DNA of 15,189 nt. Origin: JALUUH01 sp964636675. Its GTDB lineage: Bacteria; Pseudomonadota; Gammaproteobacteria; S012-40. The translations under genes were made by a program, and so were the position numbers. Positions 1 to 7,300 of this stretch are shown in pieces; within the stretch, counting starts at the first letter, position 1; the number at the start of each line of letters is the position of its first letter. The stretch lies in the NCBI GenBank assembly GCA_964636675.1, contig CAZWUO010000076.1:1-15189 (forward strand), given 5' to 3'. Under the pieces are notes generated by a model that saw only the letters and a list, made by a program, of their open reading frames with translations, ran no database searches and was not told the origin of the DNA.

Positions 1-16
1 TTTACCCCAACCTACG
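1..16. repeat. Right-hand end of dispersed palindromic repeat (direct copy of 15150-15165)
   Basis: TTTACCCCAACCTACG at the window start is repeated base for base at 15150-15165 in the same orientation. Its inner part is the inverse of the CGTAGGTTGGGGT end at 14847-14859. It is therefore probably the end of another copy of the same dispersed palindromic repeat, most of which lies outside the window. It directly abuts the promoter-like leader at 17-83. Confidence 0.7.
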
Positions 17-83
17 AGATCGACAAGCGTTTTTTCGAATGTTATTTGGTGCTTGAAGTTAAAAATTATATTATTAGGAAGAG
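17..83 (+). promoter_or_regulatory. Promoter-like leader A (paralogous to 2716-2780)
   Basis: The -35-like TCGACA (21-26) is followed after 17 bases by TATTTG (44-49), with TGT just before it as an extended -10. The leader ends in an SD-like AGGAAGAG (76-83) next to the ATG at 84. The GAGAT(C/T)GACAAGCGTTTTT block, the TGTTA at the same spacing, and the TATTAGGA before the start codon recur at 2716-2780. This duplication is the best evidence that the region is regulatory; promoter activity itself is inferred. Confidence 0.5.
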
Positions 84-320
84 ATGATTAACTTATTTCG
101 TTATCAATATATTTTTTTTGCAATTATTATTGCGCTGATACTCACTAGTTGGGGACTCTATGATTCAAATGATATAACGCTTAACATTGAAAAAAAAGAT
201 CAGCTTACAAATCTTTCTACACCTTCTAATATCCCTGAATCAAGCGTTAAAAAAATCCCATCTACGCGTCAAAATTTAGCAAGAGTGAGCCTGGATGAAG
301 CGTTCCAACGGATCCCCCTG
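84..320 (+). pseudogene. 5' stump of a membrane-anchored protein gene, cut by IS3 element
   Basis: The ATG at 84 follows the SD AGGAAGAG. The 79 native codons encode a short N-terminus, one hydrophobic segment (about residues 9-25, FFAIIIALIL core) that could be a signal anchor, and then a polar, Ser/Pro/Lys-rich linker ending in ...DEAFQRIPL. At 321 the reading frame enters the IS3 left inverted repeat and stops at 344 after seven foreign codons. The rest of the gene is not visible on the far side of the insertions (2411-2715 holds no continuing frame). I do not recognise the family. Its leader resembles the one ahead of the RHS gene, so the two may have been co-regulated paralogous loci; the proteins themselves show no convincing N-terminal similarity. 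Confidence 0.6.
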
Positions 321-382
321 TGTCACGATAGTTGTCCCGTCTAAATTTCAAACAATTCAGGGAGCGGAAAGAGAAATGAGAA

Positions 383-880
383 ATGAAACACTATTCACCG
401 GAACGAAAAGAGGCCGTCATCAAGAAAATGATGCCGCCGATTAACACACCCGTATCCCAACTTTCAAAAGAAACCGGTATTTCTGAAGCCTGCTTGTATA
501 ATTGGCGCAAGCAATCGAAATCAGGTGGAAATGTCGTGCCCGGAGATGGTAAAAATACAGAACAATGGACGTCAGAAGATAAGTTTACAGTCGTCCTCAA
601 AACATCAGCAATGAATAGCGCTGAACTGGCTGAATATTGTCGAGAAAAAGGGTTATTTGTTGAGCAAGTTCATTCATGGAAAGCCGCGTGTTTACAGGCC
701 AATATTCACCATGAAGAACAACAAAAACAGCTCAAAGAACAAATGCGTTCAGATAAACAAAAAATAAAAAACCTTGAAAAAGACCTTCGTCGTAAAGAAA
801 AAGCCTTAGCTGAAACAGCCGCATTATTGGTGTTACGAAAAAAGGCCGATGCGATCTGGGGCAAGGACGAGGACGAATGA
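383..880 (+). CDS. IS3-family transposase OrfA
   Basis: A 165-residue OrfA, long for the family, where about 100 is common. The N-terminus (residues 1-45, with ACLYNWRKQ) is a helix-turn-helix that would bind the IS ends. A second HTH-like segment follows (about residues 65-105, with VEQVHSWKAACL). Residues about 108-150 (Gln/Lys/Glu-rich, with KIKNLEKDLRRKEKALAE) form a predicted coiled coil for multimerisation, as in OrfA proteins with two HTHs. The start at 383 has a weak purine-rich SD (AAAGAG, 368-373). The stop TGA (878-880) overlaps the ATG of orfB as ATGA. The codons around 836-844 carry the A_AAA_AAG slippery heptamer, so part of translation should continue into orfB as the OrfAB transposase. 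The frame itself is intact. Confidence 0.88.
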   Translation: MKHYSPERKEAVIKKMMPPINTPVSQLSKETGISEACLYNWRKQSKSGGNVVPGDGKNTEQWTSEDKFTVVLKTSAMNSAELAEYCREKGLFVEQVHSWKAACLQANIHHEEQQKQLKEQMRSDKQKIKNLEKDLRRKEKALAETAALLVLRKKADAIWGKDEDE

Positions 881-896
881 ACTCACTCCCAGATCG
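838..896 (+). promoter_or_regulatory. Programmed -1 frameshift signal (slippery heptamer plus stem-loop)
   Basis: A_AAA_AAG lies at 838-844 in the correct phase (codons cgA AAA AAG of orfA). After a 7-nt spacer, CGATCTGGG (852-860) is perfectly complementary to CCCAGATCG (888-896), giving a 9-bp stem with a 27-nt loop that contains both the orfA stop and the orfB ATG (877). The -1 frame is open from the slip site into orfB. This is the known arrangement by which IS3 elements make OrfAB. The stem could also restrain independent initiation at the orfB ATG; that second role is inferred. Confidence 0.8.
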
Positions 897-1934
897 TGAA
901 CATGCAGTGGTCTTAATCAATGAAGCCATTTCAAATGGTGCTGGTAAAGCAAAAGCCTGTCTCGAAGCCGGTATCACTATTCGCACCTATAATCGCTGGG
1001 TTAAACGTGGGAACGTGATAGCTGATGGTCGCCCGACAGCGCAGCGCGTAAAACCCAAAAATGCATTGACTGATTTAGAGCGACAAACTCTTTTAAATAT
1101 AGCAAATAGCGAAGCATATAAAAGTCTACCACCCAGTCAGATTGTACCGGCATTAGCGGATAAAGGCTTATATATGGGTTCTGAATCAACCTTTTATCGC
1201 GTGCTAAGAGAAGCGGGTCAACAACACCATCGTGGCCGCAGTAAAAAGCCAACAAGCAAACCCATCAGTACCCACCAAGCACAAAAACCTAATCAGGTTT
1301 GGTGCTCTGGGATATTACGTGGTTACCCGGCCCTGCTAAAGGGGTTTACTACTACTTATATCTAATCATCGATCTTTTTAGTCGTAAGGTTGTGGGGTGG
1401 GAAGTGTATAGCGTTGAAAGCAGTGAAAATGCATCCGAGCTGGTTAATAAAGCGAGTCAACGAGAAAATATACCGGCTAACAAAACATTGGTACTACACT
1501 CTGATAACGGTAGTCCAATGAAAGGCGCGTCATTACAAACCACATTGTATCAATTAAAAATCAATCGTTCATTCAGTCGTCCACGAGTAAGCAATGATAA
1601 TGCATTCGTCGAATCTTTTTTTCGCACCTGCAAGTATCGTCCTAATTATCCTTACAAGGGGTTTGAAACAATAGCGGATGCACAAGCTTGGGTTTTACAA
1701 TTTGTGACTGGGTATAACGAAGAACACAAACACAGTAGCCTGAAGTTTGTTACGCCTAATCAACGGCATGATGGTTTGTCTGAACAGATCTGTGAAAAGC
1801 GTCGAGTGGTATATTCAAAAGCGAAAGAACAGCACCCTGAGCGATGGTCTGGTGACATTAGAAACTGGGAATTGTCAGAAGAAGTCTGGCTTAACCCAGA
1901 AAAAGAATATACAAATTTAGAGTTAGCAGCTTAA
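877..1934 (+). pseudogene. IS3-family transposase OrfB (DDE integrase core), frameshifted
   Basis: The frame starting at 877 carries the N-terminal HTH part and the conserved ...KPNQVW segment, then loses the family frame and ends at 1365. The frame visible from 1299 to 1934 carries the rest: W-D-I-T-W-L-P-G-P with the first catalytic Asp (codon 1311-1313), LHSDNG with the second Asp (1503-1505), and NAFVESFF with the Glu (1611-1613). The D-E gap is 35 residues and a Lys lies at +7, both diagnostic of IS3. Family proteins read W-x-W-D-I-T here. Removing two bases (TC, 1306-1307) from TGC-TC-TGG restores exactly W-C-W-D-I-T and gives one frame of about 351 residues. This is best explained as a 2-nt insertion. 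All catalytic residues lie downstream of the lesion, so the copy should be inactive. Confidence 0.85.
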
Positions 1935-1958
1935 CTCATTGGGACAACTACTTTGACA

Positions 1959-2410
1959 AACACCGTATGTTTTTCTCCGGTCTCTTTATGGATTAATATC
2001 TGTGCCTGATATTCGGTGACGTATCGTGAGATATCAATATCGAATACTTGTCGAATAGCAACACCACCCTCGATATAATGTCCTTTCGGCAGCGTACGAC
2101 GATCAAGGGTCAACACCTTAACCTCATCCGGCTCTTGGGTTTGCTTTAACGTGGTTCCATTGCGACCTACTTGCCCGCCACTCTTTTTTCCTGATTTATT
2201 GGCGACTGTATCTTTCTTTCGATTGAGGTCTGATGAAGGTGGCTTACTGCTATTGCGGCTGTTTAATCCGAGCTTGTTCGCGAGTAGTTGTACAACAAGC
2301 ATCAAAACAGTAATCGTCGACTTTAATGCCGGTGAGATGTTTTTATCTTCATTGAGTAATCTTTCGAGATCACTCAGCGTTGCGTCTATATCGATATTAT
2401 CTATTGTCAT
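1959..2410 (-). pseudogene. IS66-family transposase, N-terminal fragment truncated by the IS3 element
   Basis: On the minus strand an ATG at 2410-2408 opens about 150 native codons. The first 45 residues are helical. Then comes the typical IS66 linker with NSSKPPSSD, and a Lys/Gly-rich stretch (KKSGGQVGRNGTTL) that is a hallmark of the IS66 (TnpC) N-terminal region. After that comes the zinc-finger-like beta region (HYIEGGVAIRQVFDIDISRYVTEY in position), which here lacks the paired cysteines of many relatives. Full IS66 transposases have about 450-530 residues. The DDE catalytic domain is missing because the frame runs into the IS3 right end at 1958 and terminates at 1931 on IS3 sequence. The missing part is not present left of the IS3 element either. 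Confidence 0.85.
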
Positions 2411-2715
2411 TCAAACAACCTGCGTGGATGCAAATTCAATGGCTGTATTGTATCATCGCTTTTTTACGCCTGATTTTCCTTGCTGTATTCATTTGTAAGC
2501 GGTTTTATTTTTATAGCGCCACCAGGACTTTGTAAAAAGTTTCCTGTGCGTAAGAGTATGTAACAGAGATTGCTCGAAGGGTGTTTGAAGTGGTCATTCG
2601 AATATTTTGAAATATCTAAAAAAACATTGAAAACCGTGTCAAGAGTTTATTTCAGAAATCTGTGCTGAGTAGATACGCTAATGGTTTAATTGAAAAAAAA
2701 TAAATTTAAAAATTT
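2411..2715. other. Non-coding stretch: IS66 outer end and relic DNA
   Basis: No convincing gene is visible in either strand of this 305-base stretch. The IS66 element should end just upstream of its transposase. The reverse complement read from 2467 begins GTAAAAAAGCGATGATAC, and IS66 ends commonly begin GTAA, so 2467 is a candidate outer boundary. The partner end is lost and no 8-bp target duplication can be checked. From about 2680 the DNA becomes very A/T-rich (runs of A up to 2712), which could act as an UP-element for the promoter-like block that follows. Confidence 0.4.
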
Positions 2716-2780
2716 GTGAGATTGACAAGCGTTTTTACTAGTGTTAGCTTGGATGGAAAATAAATACTCTATTAGGAAAA
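2716..2780 (+). promoter_or_regulatory. Promoter-like leader B ahead of the RHS gene
   Basis: A perfect -35, TTGACA (2723-2728), is followed after 17 bases by TAGCTT, with TGT immediately upstream as an extended -10. An A/T-rich tract precedes it. The block GAGATTGACAAGCGTTTTT and the downstream TGTTA and TATTAGGA elements match leader A at 17-83, with the same spacing from GACA to TGTTA. The leader ends with an SD-like AGGAAA before an ATG at 2781. This is the most likely promoter for the RHS gene starting at 2923; the start site is not mapped. Confidence 0.5.
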
Positions 2781-2867
2781 ATGAGAGAGAAAATAACCAA
2801 GGATACACCAAATGTCGATTTATCATTCATCTCTTGCAATATAATTTCCTATAGAAATGCTAATTAG
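2781..2867 (+). CDS. Possible 28-residue leader ORF upstream of RHS gene
   Basis: An ATG at 2781 sits 2-7 bases after AGGAAA, at the same place relative to the duplicated leader as the real start codon at 84. It opens 28 codons (MREKITKDTPNVDLSF...) ending in TAG at 2865-2867, 55 bases before the RHS start. It has no recognisable domain or hydrophobic segment. It may be a translated leader peptide, a relic of a gene that once followed this leader, or chance. The argument for it is only the start signal in a homologous position. Confidence 0.25.
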   Translation: MREKITKDTPNVDLSFISCNIISYRNAN

Positions 2868-2922
2868 TTTGGCTCTCTACAACAGCTTAAGTCCCTAATT
2901 GAGCTAACACTAAGAGAAAACG

Positions 2923-4257
2923 ATGCGAGCCCTAAAAATAATAATATTAGTTTCATTGCATGCTTTCGTTCTTCACGTCGGTGATTCATTAGCTGAGCTT
3001 GGCTACCAACCGCTCGAAAAAAATCATTTATCAGAAGATGTTTCTACTTATTTTAGAGGTAAAGTAGCGAATCGTGATCCTAACTTTTCGGAGGTTGTAA
3101 CTCGGCATCTGAACGAAACACAAGACCTGTTAAAAAATATTAAAAATCAGATAAGTACGGAGAATAAAGGCAAAAATTGGCGTATGTCTTCTACCCATTC
3201 TGATTTAATCGAAAGCAAGATCTATCAATTAGAAAACATGCGAGATGGCGTGTTGCAGCAGCTCGGTGAACTTGGTGTAGGTATTGAAAGTGGCGATATA
3301 AAAGCAGCAGTGGATAAGCAATCTGTTATTCCTAGGAAGATCGATACCAAATTAAGAAAGAAAAGAAACAGAAAAGGAAAAAGCTATAAGGCAGAAGAGT
3401 CTGCGCCTACCGCATTTAAGCGCAAAATAAACAAACTTATCAAGCTATTAACAGCGCTTCAAGATTCAAAAGGGCACAAGAAAATAACAGCCCGACTTAA
3501 CAAAGTTCAGCGTTATGTTAAACAACTTGCAAAAACAAAGACCGGTAGAAAGGTATTGTTTGCAAACCCAGGCAGCATACAACCATTCAGAGTTGAAAAT
3601 ATACCTACCATCTTTGAAAGTGTAAATTCAGAAGCGATTCCTGCGTATGTGGCTCAGAATGATAAAGCACTTAATATGTATGCTGCGATCAATACGGATG
3701 TGGTGATTGACGCTTTAGTGCCCACACTCACCGAAAACTCTAAAGGTCAATGTAATTATGTGGAGGGTGATATCAGTAGAGGCAGTACAAGCCAGACCGA
3801 AGTTCTGCAAACATATGAGATTAAGGCCCTAGCTCAAAAGTTGAATTACTCCGTGCGCGAGATATTTGAATATGTTCAAAATGAAATTGATTTTGAACCT
3901 TATGTGGGGTCGCTAAAAGGAGCCGAGGCTACGCTTGTGAGTGGCGCTGGCAATGGAACCGATCATGCTTCCCTGCTCATCGCTTTACTTCGAGCTTCAA
4001 AGATTCCTTCTCGCTATGTTCGTGGAGTGGCTTCGTTTCAAAATGACTCAAGGGTTTTAAATTGGATTGGCGCAAATAGTTTTGAAGCGGCACGATCTAT
4101 ATTGTGGGCTAAGGGATATGAGGTTTTTGGATCAGGTAACGATGTTGGTTTTAACCATGTGTGGGTCACTGCATGTGTGCCCTATGTAAACTATCGTGGC
4201 TCGACGGATGAAGATACAGGGTACCCTGGATACCGCTCGATCCGAGTTTTAAGATAG
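2923..4257 (+). CDS. Secreted RHS/polymorphic toxin, N-terminal part with transglutaminase-like domain (frame-split gene)
   Basis: The first part of a gene that originally ran to 10850. The start at 2923 has an SD-like AAGAGAA. Residues 1-25 (MRALKIIILVSLHAFVLH...) are a Sec signal peptide without a lipobox. Residues about 50-110 and 140-205 are helical, the second very Lys-rich (KLRKKRNRKGK), possibly coiled coil. Residues about 300-430 form a transglutaminase-like fold: REIFEYVQNEIDF, then GNGTDHASLLIALLRASKIP (343-362), then NHVWV (411-415). The catalytic Cys position holds Gly or Thr; the His is kept; the Asp lies in WIPLDPSF, encoded in the next frame just after the break. This 444-residue frame ends by running out of frame at about 4225, so the TAG at 4255-4257 is not the natural end. 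The same domain order is known from Sec-exported RHS proteins. If expressed alone it would be a periplasmic fragment. Confidence 0.8.
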   Translation: MRALKIIILVSLHAFVLHVGDSLAELGYQPLEKNHLSEDVSTYFRGKVANRDPNFSEVVTRHLNETQDLLKNIKNQISTENKGKNWRMSSTHSDLIESKIYQLENMRDGVLQQLGELGVGIESGDIKAAVDKQSVIPRKIDTKLRKKRNRKGKSYKAEESAPTAFKRKINKLIKLLTALQDSKGHKKITARLNKVQRYVKQLAKTKTGRKVLFANPGSIQPFRVENIPTIFESVNSEAIPAYVAQNDKALNMYAAINTDVVIDALVPTLTENSKGQCNYVEGDISRGSTSQTEVLQTYEIKALAQKLNYSVREIFEYVQNEIDFEPYVGSLKGAEATLVSGAGNGTDHASLLIALLRASKIPSRYVRGVASFQNDSRVLNWIGANSFEAARSILWAKGYEVFGSGNDVGFNHVWVTACVPYVNYRGSTDEDTGYPGYRSIRVLR

Positions 4258-4343
4258 CGGAGGTTCAGCTTGGGCCGGTTTATAGCAAACCTATAACTTA
4301 TGAGAGTTTTTATGAGTCCTTTTTAGCGACTCGAATCCACAAT

Positions 4344-7300
4344 TTGCCGCATGAAGAGTTTGCTGAGCGCATATTGTTGGATGTTCGTCAAGAGCCAGGA
4401 AATGAAAATATTACCCTGGCAGATTTAGGATATAAGAGGCGTCTTTTGCCTCAACGGTATGATATTTTACCCAGTGCACTTCCATACAAGGTGGCGAGCT
4501 TTACCCAATGGGAGCCGAATTCTTCATCGCCAGATTATAACCCTAATGCAGAAGCTGTAGTCTTACCCAAATCTCAAAAATATAAATTAAATCTCACCAT
4601 AGATACGAATGGAAGCTATGGAAATAGTAGCAACACATTATTAGGGTCAGTAACCAAGGAGGTGGGTTTCTCCCAAGTGATCTTGGACAAATTGATCGTG
4701 CAATTTGAAGTTCCATTTACCTCTTGGATAGATGAAAATGAGTTATCGGATTTTGCGGCCCCTATCACTTATCCCGGTCAAATAATTTCGCCTGATCAAC
4801 CAAGGACAAAGGAACTCAACAGCGAAATAGATAGGCAATTTCTTGGTCTAGATAAAAATGGTCAGCTAATTTTTAGCGAAATATCGTTGGCAGATCTTCC
4901 GGCCTGGTATTTTATTGCAGAAACGACCGACTGTACTATTTTTCCTAAGCCTAGTTACGCTTATAACATTAAGCTTGCGGAAGTTGAAGGGAGAGCTTCG
5001 GATTTTTGGGATTATTCCAGCAAAACAATTGACTGCACAGGTGCTTCGGATTTTTCCGCTCTTATTTTTGATGGGTATGAGCCTCGTTGCAAGTCTTTTC
5101 ATTATCCTCATATAAGGGATGACAATAGATTTGGAGCGTTTACATTTTCTTTTGGCGGTCCTACTGAGCCTTTTGAGTTTTCCTGCGTTTGGGCAAGAAA
5201 AGTGTTAATTGCAGATGATGGTACAATTTATACAAATCAGGATATCGCAAATTTGATAATTTCGGATCCTTTCTATTTTGATAACATTACTTTTGATTCT
5301 ATAGAATATCTTGATTATACATTTTCGGAGAAACAAAATGCCGATTTAGACAAATGGCAATACCACGCAGATCGTTTTTACTCTGATAATACTTATAAAA
5401 GAAGTTTAGATATTAAGCTTGGGTTAAACGGCTACATAATTAATCGAGCACATTTTTCAAATATTGATATTGATGGTTATCATGCAATTATGATAAGTGG
5501 TCATCAAAGTTCTGATCGGTTACTCGCAGATAAAGCAAAAACAATATTACGCGATGTTAGAAACGCTATCGATACCGGCAGCACTAGTAAACAAGTGTCC
5601 GATCATACTTCTCCTATCCTGAGTTATGTCTTCAATGGGCAGGAGCAAAGTCCGTTGTTTTACGATCAGGAGAGTTATTTTTCCATGCATTCTGAACCCG
5701 ACCCCGAAGGAGAGTTCTTAAACTATGTTGGGCAAAAGTACATGCACTACATCGATGATGCTGCAAAAAAAGTGGCGCGCTACACGGGTGGTATCGCATG
5801 GCCAGGTAACCATATTGGCGTGGTTTCTTTGGGCGTAGCCTCACATTATTTATTAGGAACGCCTTTTAGGCTATCCGGAGTATCTTATGTAATAGATGTT
5901 CCACGCGCGGTGGGTGCCGCTTTTGATATACATACGGGGGACTTCAATTTAGAAACGCTATTATTAACAGGGTTCTCAGGCTCAAATTATGAATCTTACA
6001 TATGGCAGGAAAATACTCGCATGGATGCGGTCAGCAGTGTCCGCGGGATACAATACGCGAGCGAGCTAGGCATAGAGATCGTAAAAATTGATTTCAAAAA
6101 CGATACATCTGAGCAAGTAGATGCAAAATTACTAAAGCTCACAACCAATGTTGACCCCTCCACTAACTATGACAATAATACGATAAATATCTTAAAATCG
6201 CTTAGATATAGCAATGGAACAACGCCTTCTGACTATGTCGTTATCGCACCTCAGGAAGTTATTCAATACGGTAATTGGCGTGGGACCACCTATATTGCCT
6301 ACTCCATGCAACGCGGAGAATTTAGATTTTCAATAGGCCCATATAACGGTGGATATACAGCAGCTCCCCCGCAAACCAATCGGTATGATGCTATTCTTGA
6401 TACTGGATGGAAAGCAACGAACACGACTACCAGTACTTCTAGTGTAACGAATACATATGTAGCACCGGCAAACTTAAATTCAGCCAACACCCTGGGTCAA
6501 TGCGGTATGTGTGTCAAGTCGGGTGACCCGGTTAATATGATCACCGGCAACATGGATCATAGTGAGCAGGACTTTTCTATCAAAGCGCCCGGTTTACCTA
6601 TTGTGTTCACCAGAACCTATAACAGTCGCGAAGCTAAAGATGGGTCATTAGGTTATGGTTGGTCGCATTCGTTTGGCCATAAATTATTGATACAAGATGA
6701 TGACGCCAATGGCGAGACCACCACTGAAGATACTGACCAAATTCCTTCTTCTATCGTTTGGACAAACGGTACCGGAGGAGAAAAGACGTTTACGATTACT
6801 GATATGGGTATTGAGCAAAATGATGGTGGTTTACGTATTGATGCCCTCTTGGCTTCACCGACTGGAGAGACCGCAGTATTAGGGATAGCCCCGGTTAAAA
6901 ATGCGGAGTATTCCTGCGGCAGCAATATTTGCTATTCGACTCAGCTAACAGTTACCGAAAAATCAGGGCTTAAATATAATTTTGAAATTTCTAGAGCTGA
7001 AGTTGGTAACACCATAAAGCTGGCGTCCATTGAAGACAGAAATGAAAACAAAATTTACTTGACGTATGATGGCAATAAACTGTTCTCAGTTATGGACTCG
7101 GATCAACGCACAATAACATTTAGCTATCATCCGAATACGCCACATATCCACCAGATTACTGACTGGTCAGGCCGTACTCATACCTATGAGTATGAAAATG
7201 ACAATTTAGTGCGTTATAAGAATCCGTTGGCGACTCAAAATAAGCAAAGCCCTACCGAATACACTTATTATTCAGAAGTAGATGGTGAACTATTAGCGCA

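Larger units (their letters stand above)
321..1958 (+). mobile_element. IS3-family insertion sequence, 1638 bp
   Basis: The left end TGTCACGATAGTTGTCCC (321-338) and the reverse complement of the right end, TGTCAAAGTAGTTGTCCC (1958 back to 1941), match at 15 of 18 positions. The ends are of the TG...CA type usual for the family. Inside are orfA and orfB in the -1 relative frame, a -1 frameshift signal between them, and a D,D(35)E catalytic domain with Lys seven residues after the Glu, all IS3 hallmarks. The flanks (...ccctg on the left, aacac... on the right) show no target-site duplication. Different genes lie on the two sides, so this copy has been through a rearrangement. The 2-nt insertion in orfB probably leaves it unable to transpose on its own. 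Confidence 0.92.

Noticed and set aside
2151..2498. Plus-strand 115-codon frame antisense to the IS66 fragment
   Set aside because: The minus strand carries the recognisable IS66 N-terminal motifs; the plus-strand frame is a shadow with biased Leu/Ser composition.
2923..2997. Lipoprotein signal on the RHS protein
   Set aside because: There is no Cys in the first 25 residues and no lipobox; it is an ordinary Sec signal peptide.
4215..4235. Programmed -1 frameshift in the RHS gene
   Set aside because: No X_XXY_YYZ slippery heptamer lies in the 4212-4257 window where the shift must occur. A one-base deletion or sequence error explains it better.
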